Part shown: piece after piece, positions 24,601-36,434 of the stretch
How the letters are laid out: each line of letters opens with the position of its first letter
Position numbering within the stretch: the first letter of the stretch is position 1
Assembly (NCBI GenBank): GCA_038503075.1
Contig: JBCAML010000017.1
Coordinates: forward strand, 124,001 to 188,000
From: Gyromitra esculenta
Taxonomy: Eukaryota > Ascomycota > Pezizomycetes > Pezizales > Discinaceae
DNA length: 64,000 bases
Reading direction: 5' to 3'
Notes under the pieces: model-generated
What the model was told of the DNA's origin: nothing
Database searches by the model: none
Seen by the model: the letters and a program-made list of their open reading frames with translations, nothing else
Made by a program: the position numbers and the translations under genes

Positions 24601-25631
24601 TTATCCAAGCTCACTAATCTCTTGAGGAGCGGCCCTGTAATCTGGCGGTTTGCTTGCAAGCTCGCTGATAACCGGCTGAGGGGCATAGGAGGTATCCATA
24701 GCTGTAGAGCCCGGCGGTCTAGTTTGATATGGATCATAGTATGGTGGTTGGTAATTTTGCGCAACTGCAACATCAGAACTAGAGCCCAAAAGGTTGTTCG
24801 CCTCTCTTCTCCGACGTCGTCCTACGCAAATCCCAACACCAAGCGCAACAGCAACGAGGATGACACCTCCTACAACCCCACCAGCTATCCCACCCACAGC
24901 CGCGGAAGAAAGTCCACCTTTGCCGGTCGCCTGCGCGGCAAAAACTGCACTAGTATTGGGAGTTGTTGTCGTATTTATTGTAGTTTGTGTACTGCTACTA
25001 CTACGCGTAGAGGAAGTGGGTCTACTCGTGTAGGATAGGAGAGACGCTGTCGAAACCGTAGGTAATGTATCGTAACATCCTTCGCCGAAGTCGTACGTAC
25101 AAACCTGGCTTGGTTCACAGCATTTATATTGGCTAGAAGTAAAGCATGGAATCCAATCGGGGTCACCGCATACTTCATCAACGGCGCCCACTTTTGAGCA
25201 ATCCATACCTATTCCTAAATTCAGTATCCAAAAGATAATAATGAGGGGGACTTATGAAGAGCTTACCATTAAGGCAACAATACGGCCATGTTTCGTTACT
25301 TATTGTCTTCCTGTAGCAGTATGTAGTCAAGCTTGGACAACAAATGGACCTTAGATTCTCCAACTCGCTAGAATCACATTTTGTAGCGTTGGCTATCGAG
25401 ATATTCTCTTAGTTCATGATTCTTTCCAGATGATTTTCTCCTAGACTTACCTGGACAAGCTTGGTTGATCCCAATAACCAATCCCCCGACTATCCCCTGA
25501 TCAACACTTTGTCGTCCGAACAAATTTGATCCACCGACAAATACTCCAAATGTGATCTGAAGCAACAAGAAAGTAAATGCCATAAGCTGGCAAAAAGTTT
25601 TAAGTATGGAAAGCATCGCGCAAGATCCCAT
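24601..25631 (-). CDS. secreted Cys-rich, Ser/Thr-rich single-pass surface protein
   Basis: Three exons, 25451-25631, 25267-25392 and 24601-25208, with two introns of 58 nt each, give 304 aa. Order of parts: signal peptide (about residues 1-32, ending in a hydrophobic run FTFLLLQITFGVFV), then a cysteine-rich ectodomain with paired cysteines (SICCPS, PYCCLN, YKCCEPSQVC) to about residue 147. A Ser/Thr-rich stalk suited to O-mannosylation follows. The transmembrane segment (about 206-231, Gly/Val/Ala-rich) is preceded by GGLSSAAVGGIAGG and followed by five Arg. The cytoplasmic tail is Pro/Tyr-rich. This layout is that of fungal Mid2/Wsc-like surface sensors, but the ectodomain is not a WSC domain and I cannot assign a named family. 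Start alternatives are Met at 25631 or 25616; either keeps the signal peptide. It lies 2 kb from the large WSC gene, same strand. Confidence 0.78.
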
Positions 25632-27658
25632 AGATCGCTCAACGGTAAGTGGTGAAAAGTATTGCTTATTCCGCAGCACCAAACTCTTGCGGAATAAAGC
25701 CGCAAGGGAGGTTCAAGGTAAAATTTGAGGAACAAAGAGTTGGGTTCGACCATCACTTATATTATGAGAGTAGAAGGGGCGATTCTCTCTCAATCGAAAC
25801 TCGTCCGACAAGCCCTATGCATGTGCTTCAGCGGCGCAGTTAGTCCCTTAAAAAAACAAATCATCCAACAAACCAAACTGCGATGTGTGGATTGTTACTT
25901 TTAGATGCAGGCCTGCCAGGCATGATTTGCCCCGGATTTGACAGTGTGTTAGCGCGGCAGTTAAGAAAGCTCTGTTTTCGCTCACTCAAGGGATCCTTTG
26001 TTGCCACTCTTTCTGCTACCAAGAGTTTATCACGGAACTAGGCTAGCCAAATACCAGCCACGGCCATGTATGTAATTACTCACAGAGATAAGGAGGAAAG
26101 TCCCTCCATATAGTACAGGGTCTAGGTAAATTAGAGACACATGCCCCTTCTTTCGCTTGCTTACACTCTTCTGCGACGTCGACACTCACTCCATAGGGTT
26201 GAATTCCACTAAGTTTAATTAATACAAATACGGCTACAAGCCCTTAGAGCTTTCCCAAATAGCTAATAGGAAGCTCATATTGAAGGGAAAAAACGTGGTA
26301 TGCCACATGGACGATTAAGCGCGCCATTTCGATCGTTATTTCATGCGCAGACTTTTAGCAAAGATTTTAGAAAAAAATTACCTACGATTGAAACGTTTTA
26401 TACTACCCTTGGCAGATGCCGGATCAAGAAGGCGTGTCGTCCTTCTCCTTCGCACTTTTAGCTCACCCCGCCCCTACATACCAGTCAGCACGAACCGTCG
26501 TAAACCATGGTCAGCACATGCGGCCTCCGTAATTTTACCCTACCAATCAATGATATTCATTACGTGTGGCTAACGATTACAATTGGCTGTCAATTTTTAT
26601 TCATATATACCCATGGCCGACCAGCGACCCTCTTGCGGTACTTTATATCGTGGTCCAAGAAAAACAACTTATTCAACGATCCATACGGGCATTAATATAT
26701 ATTTTAGATAGATTCTAGGAGCCGCTGCTCAGTCATAATTATTACTTCCATGCAGGTAGCGATCTGACTTGGTTTTGCTGCTAACAGAGAAGCAGGAAAT
26801 ATCGAAAAGAGCAAACAGAAAAGGTTTATGTTACAGCCTTGTTACATACTAGGATCACCCCTCAGGTCTGTCGCAGCCTCCGGTTTCGAGTATCGGTTTG
26901 CATTGATCCTTGCAAGCATCCCTTGCCGTTGGCGATCTTGTAGCCAAGCGTAGCTTAGAGCTGATTATTACTTCACCTAACTTATGGATTTAGTAGCATC
27001 CAGCCAGTGGTTCATAGATAAATCGCTTAATTCATCAACTCTTATTAGCCCCTTCCATCCCAACGTCCTGTGTAGCTATACTGACACAAATTCACCTCTA
27101 CAGGCATGGGAAATTTAGGACGCTTGTGAAATGGCGCAGAACCAATGAAAAGCTACTCGAAGCGCAGAGAATGCGGAACTTAGGCGCGCATGGGGCATAC
27201 ATTTCTATTTCTGACCACTTCGCCCAGGGTATCCTAATATTCCCTGCTAGACAAGAAACAAAGAAAGTCGCAGTCGCTTACTTGCATGATTGCAAATTCA
27301 TCGCAAATTCTCTCTCAGTCACCACTATCTTACATACAAGATACGGCTCTGATATAAAGGAGATATAGTCTTGCTAGGCAAGATAATTTAAGTTGGTTGC
27401 CCACATACTCACTAGTAAAAAGTAACTATTTCAACGATAAGATATATTGATTAGCTACATTAGACACCATATGTGGTAGAGTAGGGGGGAAAACTCAGAA
27501 AAGCTCAGCCGACCCAAACAACCCTGAGCCTTCGGTGGCGCTCGGTTTTCTCGAACCGTAGATCAACGCACTTCTAGCTACCATCAAGCCTATTGCAAAA
27601 ACCAGGTAGCAAAAAAAACATCCCAGTGAGTACCAGGAGCTTGCCATTCGGTTCCCCT
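25632..27658. other. intergenic between two surface-protein genes
   Basis: About 2 kb with no convincing gene. It should hold the promoter of the Cys-rich gene (read leftward) and the 3' end of the WSC gene. I see no TATA box I would defend. Confidence 0.45.
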
Positions 27659-30600
27659 TTACGCAGTCGGTAAGAATGCCGATGTCAAGACACCTACAAA
27701 ATTTGCGAACGCAGGATTATATTGATAAAGATTCAGCCTTGATCGGCCACCACAATACTGTAGTGGGTTTGCAGAGCACGTCAAGGTACAAGTATTGGTG
27801 GTTGAGTTGATTGCACCAGCTTGGAGAGCATCACCACAGTAACACTCCTTTCCATACCTTTAAACGAGCTTCGTTAGTAGGGGCGATACTATTAGGATAA
27901 ATTAGGGTAACCATACTCTACGCCAAAATATTGGTATGCGTTACAGTACGCCCAGCAATAGGGGACGGTCATGTTTACATTGCTCAGTGATTTCGATTTT
28001 AGTGCCCTACCAGTTGTAGCTTCGGTCCAACAGCCTAAATGAGTATAGTTGTTCACTTGCTGGACATAGACAGGCCCGGTTGGGGTTGGTGCGGCACTTG
28101 AGCTTGTTGTAGAAGATGTAACGCTTTGCGCAGTGGTGCTTGAACCTGTCATCACGCGAATTAGTAAGTCATAGCTATTAAATTAGAGGTAAAGAGCCAA
28201 TACTTAATCCAGTTGTAGACATGAATAAGCTGGATGTAGTGCTACTTATAGTTGACGTCGCCAATGGCGTAGTTGCTACAGTCGTTGCCTTACCATCATA
28301 TCTAAGACTATCGTAATATACTGATGGAGCAAGTCAGCCGTGAGTCCACGAATTTATCACAAGACGATAAATCAACCATTAATATATCCACCGTCGCCTC
28401 CGCATGCTTGACTCGTATCGCCGTTACAAGTCCAAGTGCATTTATTATCGCTTTCTGGATGGAACCATAGCGAGGAGGGCACCTTGTTTCCACACCAGCA
28501 TTCGCGATGGTATTGTACTCGTTCGTTAGCATTCATATTGTGGATGTTGGTAGAGATTGGGACATATCTGTTCCAGCAAATATAAATCCTTTAGTCAGGC
28601 AGTTTTGTTGGCAGACTCCATTTTCAAGTAATAAACCAAAATTCGTGTTCGAGGTAAACAAGCGACCTGCCTGGGAGTCTTGGTAACACCCAAGATATTT
28701 ATATCTACTAGTACCATCACCAAGAAGTGGGCCAAGCTGTCGAGATAAGATGGTTCCCTTAGCAAGAACCTCATGGACCCCAAATGTCAGATCGTCGGTA
28801 TTAAGAATCCATGTTCCGTCAATATCTAAAGGAGGCAAGTTCACTGGGCGAACTGCTGGCTGGAAAAGCACATTCCCGAGAGCAGCCGACCCAGGAGCGA
28901 TTTTAAGACCTTATTTTTCACATTAGTAACATTCACACACAGTGAACTCAAAGCCCAATAGTCTCACCTTCTGAGAGTTCTCCGGTAGGATTAGTTGCTG
29001 TCAATTCTCCACCTTCCATTGGCTAAACGGTACTCCGTTAATATTAATGTTTCCCTCGTAAGTAAGCCGCTGAGGAAAATTTACCTTGCTTTTAGTGATC
29101 GTTAATGCACTGCCTCCTGTGTTATTTATGCGAATCTGGCGAATCAACGAAACCCCAGCCATTTGTGGCCCAAAATCCATCAATCCAAAATCTAACCATC
29201 CACCTTCGCCATTTGAGACTTGAAGTAGAGCTTTAGGGGAGATTGTTGCAGTGCTGTGGTCCTATTAGCATACACGATAGGGTTTTGTCTATGGCATTTT
29301 ACTCACCCTGCAAGAAGCGCATATTGATTTCCCCCATCGCTCCAAACTTGGAAGATTGAATGATAATTTCCAACCACCTGAGGTTTAAACTTCAAAGTAA
29401 CTGTGACTGATACCCCGGGTCCTATAACAGACTCGACAGCCGGTAAACTCTGTGCTGTAAACACGTCACCTACGCTGAATGAATCTGTGCCAACTCCAGT
29501 CACGTTGGTCCACATCACATCATCAAGATCTTCCAGAGAGTCTTCGGTCCAAGAGTACCCTAATATCTTTAATGGTGAAAGGCCAATGTTCGTAATAACT
29601 ACGCTACTCTCTAGGCCGGCTTCTGCCGCTTGCGAACCAATAACAATCCCGCCGAAACTGACCTCGATTGGATTTATCGAGAGGAATGGGACGGTAGAAA
29701 CGGTATTCCCTGAAAGTGCAATAGGTTGAATGTTTGAGTATTTAGCGACACCGTTGATCTTCCTATCTATCAGCACACAATTTAAATGAGGTATCTACCG
29801 CCATACTCACGGTTATGATACTCAAAGCTCCTGAAGCGACGCCCGGCTTTACACTAGGCACGGAAGTTCCCGGAATATCTTGAATAGTAGCATTGGTAAG
29901 GTTGAACGTAACCGGGAATGTGAATGACTGCCCAATTGCTAGAGCAGTTTTTGGTAAAGAGTTATTAAAGGCCTCAAAAAAAGATCCTGTGACGACAAGT
30001 CCCTCGATTTTTGTAATCGGGATTAACGCTGTGCAATTCACAATTTGAGTATTGTATTGGCCGATCCCAACATCCCCAAAGTTGGCTGGGCTAGTGCAGC
30101 TCAAAGGCAGGGATACAGGGGATCCTAATAGAGAATCAGTTACCTAGACTGAACGCCTAAAATTTAAGAATACATACCAAGACACTGTATGTAACCGTTT
30201 GAAGTAGAGAGATATAATCTTCCATTCCCAAAAGAGGGTCGTTGGAACTTTGAAATTGAGGGCGTTGGGGGTAGATTAATACGGATCATTTTGCCATCTT
30301 AGAAGTGTCAGTGACTAATCGGCCTTAAGTTTAATCGTAGCAAAGACAAACTTTCTGGCACAGCCTTGTATGCCCGTAATCCCCCATCAACATCCGCAAT
30401 CCACAGAATTCCGGTGCCTAGTTGGCCTTTAAACGAAGTGATGGTAGGTACACCCACGCCAACACGTCCAGCACCATTCTCATCCGTTTGTGACACCTGC
30501 GTAAACTTAGGGACACCATTCGTATCTCTTCCAAACTGATATACCAAAGTAGGATACCCGACCTAAAACCCAATGTCAACTATAATCTAAAGCTAAAATC

Positions 30601-32641
30601 TATAGATGCACTTACTGGAGTCATGTAAATATAACCACCTTCTAGTGGATAAGAACCCGATCCTCCAAAAACAGAACCACCTCCAGGCATTTGCAAAGTT
30701 TGTACGACATTATCTGATCCAGCTATACCCATTTTGAAGCCCCCAAGGTTATCTATATTGACGACGTATGCTTTGCCGTTCTTGCCAACCGTAACGCCAA
30801 GGCGTGTTATACTTCCGCCATTGAATACTATAGTTTAGTATTTGTGTTAACAAAAGCCCAATTGTTAGCTATGATGATCTCGTGATACCTTACCTGTGGG
30901 GTCCAGTAATGCGATACCGCCACTGCCCAGGTCACGATCTCCGGCATCCATAGACTAGAACTCCAAATTTAGTGTTTTTCACACACGAAAGACGTTACGA
31001 GCACTGTTACTCACAATGTATTCATAGGGCTCGAAGTAATCCTGCAATGATAGCTTTCCTGTTACCGGATCAATTCTCAAATTTACTATTGTTTCATCCA
31101 GGGTTCCTAAAAAAGTGAATATCTCAAGTCAACAACATCCACACGAACAGGGCTTGAAAAGATCAAAGCATGCCTAACGGAGTTCTCCCAGAAGCAGAAA
31201 CCTCCCTATTTTGATGGCCTCCACCATTACCGGTTACAAAGAACAATCGATTTGGCGAATCTGAAGACAGAGACATTCCACTCATCCAAACGCCTGCGCC
31301 GCCGCCTCCACCATTAAAAGTACCATCTTGCGCGGGTGCAAATGGTCCAGATTCACATGCGAACGTTGTTCTGACCTCTGCAGTGCTAGCATCGACCCCA
31401 ATGATCCACCCAGTAAAATTGTACTTGTCGCAATGTCCACCAAATCCTGCGTATACAATGTTGTTGATCAGACTCAGGGAAGTCCGTTGAAGATGAGTAC
31501 CACCATGAAAGTAACGAGTAGGATCATTATCGGCAACGGCGCCATCAATCTTCCTTGGAAATCCGGGACGATCACTATGGAGGTCAGTCATCCAAAGATC
31601 ACTCCGGATCCACACGCACTGGTATCCGCCATCCCTCCTCTTTCCGCGCTCACGCCAGACCATGGAATCATTCACCTTAGAGTATTAACGTCCAATGCAT
31701 AGATCCAATATGCCCCGTTATACACGCCTCTTTCTGTTCCAGGATAAGACTTTGCATAAAAATAAATCGTATCCGTAGCCGGATCAATCACAGGCGTCCC
31801 CGTAATTCCAACTACCATAATCCGCGAATTTCAGTTCGAACGATTAGCGATTGACATTCTGCAAGTAGCCGTTCACGACAGGTGTAAGCTCCCGGTATAC
31901 GGGATGGTAGAGAAAATCTTACTGAAACCGCTGATATCGTTACATCCAATATCTGAGACAAGAAATGGCGTCGCAACTTGCTTTTTCCTCAAAATTTCCC
32001 CAGTTACCTTAAACATTTCAACCAAATGTCAGTCCAGTTGGAGAAATAATTGATAATCTCAACGAGTAACTTAATTTCAAGTGGGTTTAGGAGAAACTGC
32101 ATTACGGCATCAAGGATGTATATCCAATTTGTTTCTATCGAGATCAGTACGATCAACAGATTCTTCTGGTCTCGGTTGTAACATACCAGAGGCAGTAATA
32201 ACAACCTGTTTACTTCCAGCGGCTTTTGGAGTATACACTAAAGGCTTGGCGTAGTATCTTCACACAGTAGGTTAATTCTCTAAAAAAACGAAGCTACCCT
32301 ACCGAGCCGAATCGAGGTATCTCTTACTGTTCGCTAACGCCGTTAATTTCACCTCCAGTTTTCACACGCCAAAGCGTACCTGCGTAGCCTTTCATTAATT
32401 ACTGTAGAACTTGGTCTAAAATGAGTAAACCACTTCACTAAAAAAACGCACCGAAAGTTGCCCCTCCAACAATATTTGGATCCATATTGTGATTATCCGA
32501 ATAACCTGATTGCTGTTGATCAGCATCGCGAATAGTATCTGTAGCGGCTCCCGAGCATAGAGATGCGAATAGAAGTGCCAACGAGGCTAACATCAAGCCA
32601 GCCCTTCCCTTGCCAAAAAGACATCGTGACCTTATTTCCAT
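27659..32641 (-). CDS. large secreted protein: quinoprotein-like propeller, Ig/ASH-like modules, two WSC domains (one apparent frameshift)
   Basis: I reconstruct 20 exons: 32452-32641, 32328-32379, 32187-32257, 32106-32134, 31923-32007, 31676-31811, 31174-31574, 31015-31106, 30894-30954, 30616-30827, 30352-30562, 30178-30297, 29811-30124, 29307-29758, 28968-29253, 28568-28909, 28377-28517, 28204-28320, 27917-28145, 27659-27857. Phases agree throughout except for one missing base in exon 15. The product is about 1246 aa. A signal peptide (GLMLASLALLFASLCSGA) is followed by a PQQ/quinoprotein-like beta-propeller (ILDAVTGEIL, GTPVIDPATDTIYF, FVTGNGGG). Two or more Ig-like ASH/choice-of-anchor modules follow (VSFGGIVIGSQ, LDFGLMDFG). 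Then come WSC domains: YKYLGCYQD with ECWCGNK and CGGDGGY, and THLGCWTE with KECYCGD and YCGGRSRLN. The WSC domains suggest cell-wall carbohydrate binding. The enzymatic activity of the propeller is unknown. Exon 7 ends at a GC donor and exon 16 at an AT donor. The frame break near 29001 may be real decay or a sequence error. Confidence 0.83.
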
Positions 32642-35629
32642 CACAAGAGCGTTCGGCAATGCCCAAGTATGCTTGTATCCGCGGTGCTAGGGATAGCAGC
32701 GTGAATATAAATATTTGGTGCTAAATGTAGGCCTTTCTATCCAAGTAATTAAAGCTTTGCGAGGGCGGGTGCTTGACACTCTACAAAAAAAGCTACCACC
32801 TTCTAGGCTGTGGGTATATATGTAATTAGCCCTCTATTTCTCCCTTTTGCCAAAGATGTTCCCGTTGTTCTAAATACAGCTAGATGGATGGATATAGTAG
32901 CCGCAGGCCAAGAGACCTGTACAAGTTTGTCGCATGCTCGATATCTGCAAGTAACGCCACGATTACAAGGCTGTTATGGCCTTTTCGCCTAATTTAGGGA
33001 AAACAAAGAGGGAAGATGGTATAAAAGGGATTCCAGACCCAAGCCAACGTTGACCACCGCTATCTTTGTGCTAAAGGTAGTGCTCGTCGCTCAAGCCGTG
33101 TCAGCTGGACAGTACCGAACTATACGTAGGTTTCACGAGAGATACAGATTCTATAACACAATGCCACCATCAACATATCGATGCGCTTTGCCCCATGGAC
33201 AGGAATTTCCTAGGCGCCAAGGTACTTGAAATACTCCGGAAATATGTTAGTGAGTATTATCCAGTTTCCTAATAAAAACAGCAGTGCATCTAAATAGCAT
33301 GTCAGTCCTTCTGTTTACGTACTATCCAAACTTAAGCATATGTACCTGCCTCAGCTACTCTACAATGCCAAATAAAACCCCTCGGGAAAATAACATTGCG
33401 AGCAGTACACCCCTAGCCAAATTCTGCCTGAGAACAAACTATGTGCACAGATTTTCCATACCCTAGCTATGGGTGCGGCTGAAATTCAAATCAATACATG
33501 TAGTCTTGGTAGCTACCATCAATCGTTTTGGGATGGTACTAATCGCCTGGTGTAAATACCCATGCTGTTTGAACAAAGAAACGCACGTGTGCGTGAATTG
33601 TTTTTCGGGAACAAAAGAGATTGCTGGAAAATTAGAAAACCTCGCTAAACAGATAGTGATCTTATCCATTGCGGGAAATACCTACGCCTAGACAGTGAAG
33701 TTAACGGTGAAGTAGTACGATGACGATCATTCCTAGAGACTCAGTCGGTTTTGCAGCCCGTGGACACGACGATACTCCTAGTAGTAAAATAACAGTGATC
33801 AGCGGGCTTGCAGACGATAAACGCTTGGCTATCACTAGTTCGAAACTTAAATCTCCAGACACCAGCCAGTGATTGACTACCTATCCTAAGAGAAAAGCAA
33901 TTGCAAGACATGCACTTCAAAAACAAAGTTTCAGACATTTACGTTATTGATGCGTACCGACACATCGGTTAATTATTTAGCCCGTGGCCTTAATCTTAGT
34001 AACACCTCGACCTTTTTTAGAATTTGTTCGGGCTATCTATCGACATCCTAATCCTAGCAAGAATCAATTGTCTTTGCGCCATAAACATATTTCAATAATG
34101 TTCGCAGATGACATCCCCCAAGATGACATCTAACCCTCGAGCTCTGCCTCTAGAGCCTTTCCTTTAGGCTAGCAAGACAGATTATCCGCTCTCCAGAGCT
34201 AGAAGTTATATACGGGGGTTCAGTCGCTTCGGTTCAGAAACTCTATGATATTCCAATCATTTCTTCATAAACGGCAAAGTGACTTGACCACATCTTAATT
34301 CAGAAGGTGGGTAATCTGTATGTCTCACCAGCCCAAAGAATAGACGACCTCGAAAATTTCCCGGGCCATGTTTTGTTAGCCGTGAGAGCCTCATCCCCAT
34401 TACCGTCTAGCGACTAGCACTGGGACACGATTAGCGGGAATAACTACCTTCTGCCTACTGGTACTTCGACAATTTATATCTAGTGATCAGCATGCTGTAA
34501 CGATATTGCACATTCACGACAGTGCAACGAGGCGAAGCACGGAGGTGACTAGCTGCACCATTTCCGCTAAAACACCGAGAGGCATTTGCTAGTACGTGCT
34601 TGGGTTATCACTAAATCTACATACTAGGGTACAAGAAAACGGAAAACCCCCAAACCTTATTGCAAAATCCAAGACCCGTTAGGTTTCACAAGTTCCAGCT
34701 ATCTTAATTTTAGATCGCAAGCATCACCTGGCCGAAATAGTAGTTCTTACATGGGGAAGCTGGGACACCTTTACTAGTAATCACATACCATCACTCGGCG
34801 ACAATCACCTTTAATTTTGTTGCGATATTGGGGCGCGTAGGGAGGAATAGAGGACTCGATTGCTTGTATTGCTTAGGCTTTCTTTCGTGCTGGCTAGAGG
34901 TGGGCATACGGTCCCTATCTAAATAGCTCTTTGGGTGCCCGAGTGCCCGTGTGCTCGGGTACCTGTCTCTCAATCATTTCCGACTCCGAAGCCACACCCG
35001 TGGAGGCACCCCGTATTAGGAAGCTTCTCCAACAAATTTAAAATCACCGATCACAGGCAGCGTGCTTACCGCATAACAGAGGGGAAAAGAACCTATGGTT
35101 CTACAAGATCTAAAATGCACCCGTCTGTCTAGGTCGCTCAAACTAGTAGCAGTCTTAGTTAACTTTCAACATATTTTTACTAGCTGGTTATAAATCTAGA
35201 CCTCTCACCACCCGCCAATCACGCTTCTATAGTAAGAAGGCAGCCGTTACGTGATCCCGCAGCGTTTCCAAAACTATAAACGGGTTGTAGTGGGTACGAG
35301 ACAAAGGTATAAGTATACCCTAGAAGAAACAGATTACAGGTTTTTGTTTTGTTTTCATTTTCTGGCTGTTGGTCACACCATAAAGTACAAAGCACATGTA
35401 CTCAACCGTGTACTAGGTATACACCACTTACTTATTTTCGGGATCTTGCACAGCCAATGTCACACCAAGAGAAGCCACTCGAAGACGATACCAAGACAAT
35501 AATTTATGATATCTCCCCACCTATCAGGTCATTCATTCACCACGCACTCTTGTGCCATTCCTCTTCGTAGCCCCTCATCGAACACAACACAACACCAAGA
35601 TAGAATCTTACAATAAGGAAAGATATTAT
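32642..35629. other. intergenic, no gene recognised
   Basis: About 3 kb upstream of the WSC/propeller gene. Open frames are short. A perfect-looking small inverted repeat (GGTGCCCGAG at 34934-34943 against CTCGGGTACC at 34954-34963, nine of ten pairs) is the only local structure I noted. Confidence 0.45.
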
Positions 35630-36434
35630 TTATGCCCTCCTGACTTCCCATTTGAGATCTTTGATGGTAACCTCTTCGCCCGCTTTCTCGTCATATTCAA
35701 ACCATTCTTCCGTCAGATCAACGTTATCAAACTTAGTTCCTGACTCTACACCGTCGACAAGCCAATCTCCCTCTGGACTGAATTCAACGAATTCACAGCC
35801 ACGGCACTCAAATTCGAGGATGCTCTGCCGTTTTGGTGGTGATGAGATGAGATACGGTTTGGGCGCTGCTTTGATCGCTTCATTTACAAGCGACGTAAAT
35901 TTTAGGAATTTTGTGTCGTCGGAAGGGAAAACGGGGGTAAGACTTACTCGCAGATGATTCACGCTAAACCCAGGCGATAAATTGTCAGCCCGATCTTCTA
36001 GCAAATATAATATCAAAAATCCTTTGCTAGCAGATGTTTTCTCAAAAAATTTTCTTACAGTGCAGTTTTTACATCGCCAAACAAAATTGGACTCGCCCTT
36101 GCTTCCTGACATACTCCTCAACTCCTATTTTTCCTCCTCGCCAATAAGTATCAGTTTTCTCTTCATTTCCTCGTAGTATCAACCTACGCCCAAGCCTAGG
36201 TCATACAAATCTGTTGACGCCGACTATCTTATTGTGCACTTCACGACATGACGTACATTGCACCTTAAGCATGTATGTGAACGGATTTTCTTCGGTGTCA
36301 TCGGGACGAAGGTTCGTTACACTAAATTAGATCCATTAGCAGATAGGCCGGGCATTAGAGTACCAAAGAATATTGAAATAACAGTAAACGATTACCCACC
36401 CAGTCATATCAGCAGTGAGAGTTAGTGCTAACAT
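35630..36434 (-). CDS. DUF866 / CZIB-type CXXC zinc-binding protein
   Basis: Five exons, 36400-36434, 36207-36321, 36059-36124, 35948-35963 and 35630-35877, give 159 aa, the usual length of this eukaryotic family (UPF0587; human CZIB/C1orf123, yeast YCR090C). Diagnostic segments are NLRPDDTEENPFTYMLKVQC, the two CxxC pairs (C34/C37 in QCTSCRE and C68/C71 in RCKNCTR) that bind zinc, SNFVWRCKNC, IKAAPKPYLI, ECRGCEFVEF, and the C-terminal YDEKAGEEV. The family is a small two-lobed zinc protein, probably cytoplasmic, with unclear biochemical role. The second-to-last exon is only 16 nt (encoding RESSA plus one base). Without it the frame and the conserved RESSATIKAAP join are lost. A longer unspliced frame through this region hides the introns. 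Confidence 0.95.
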
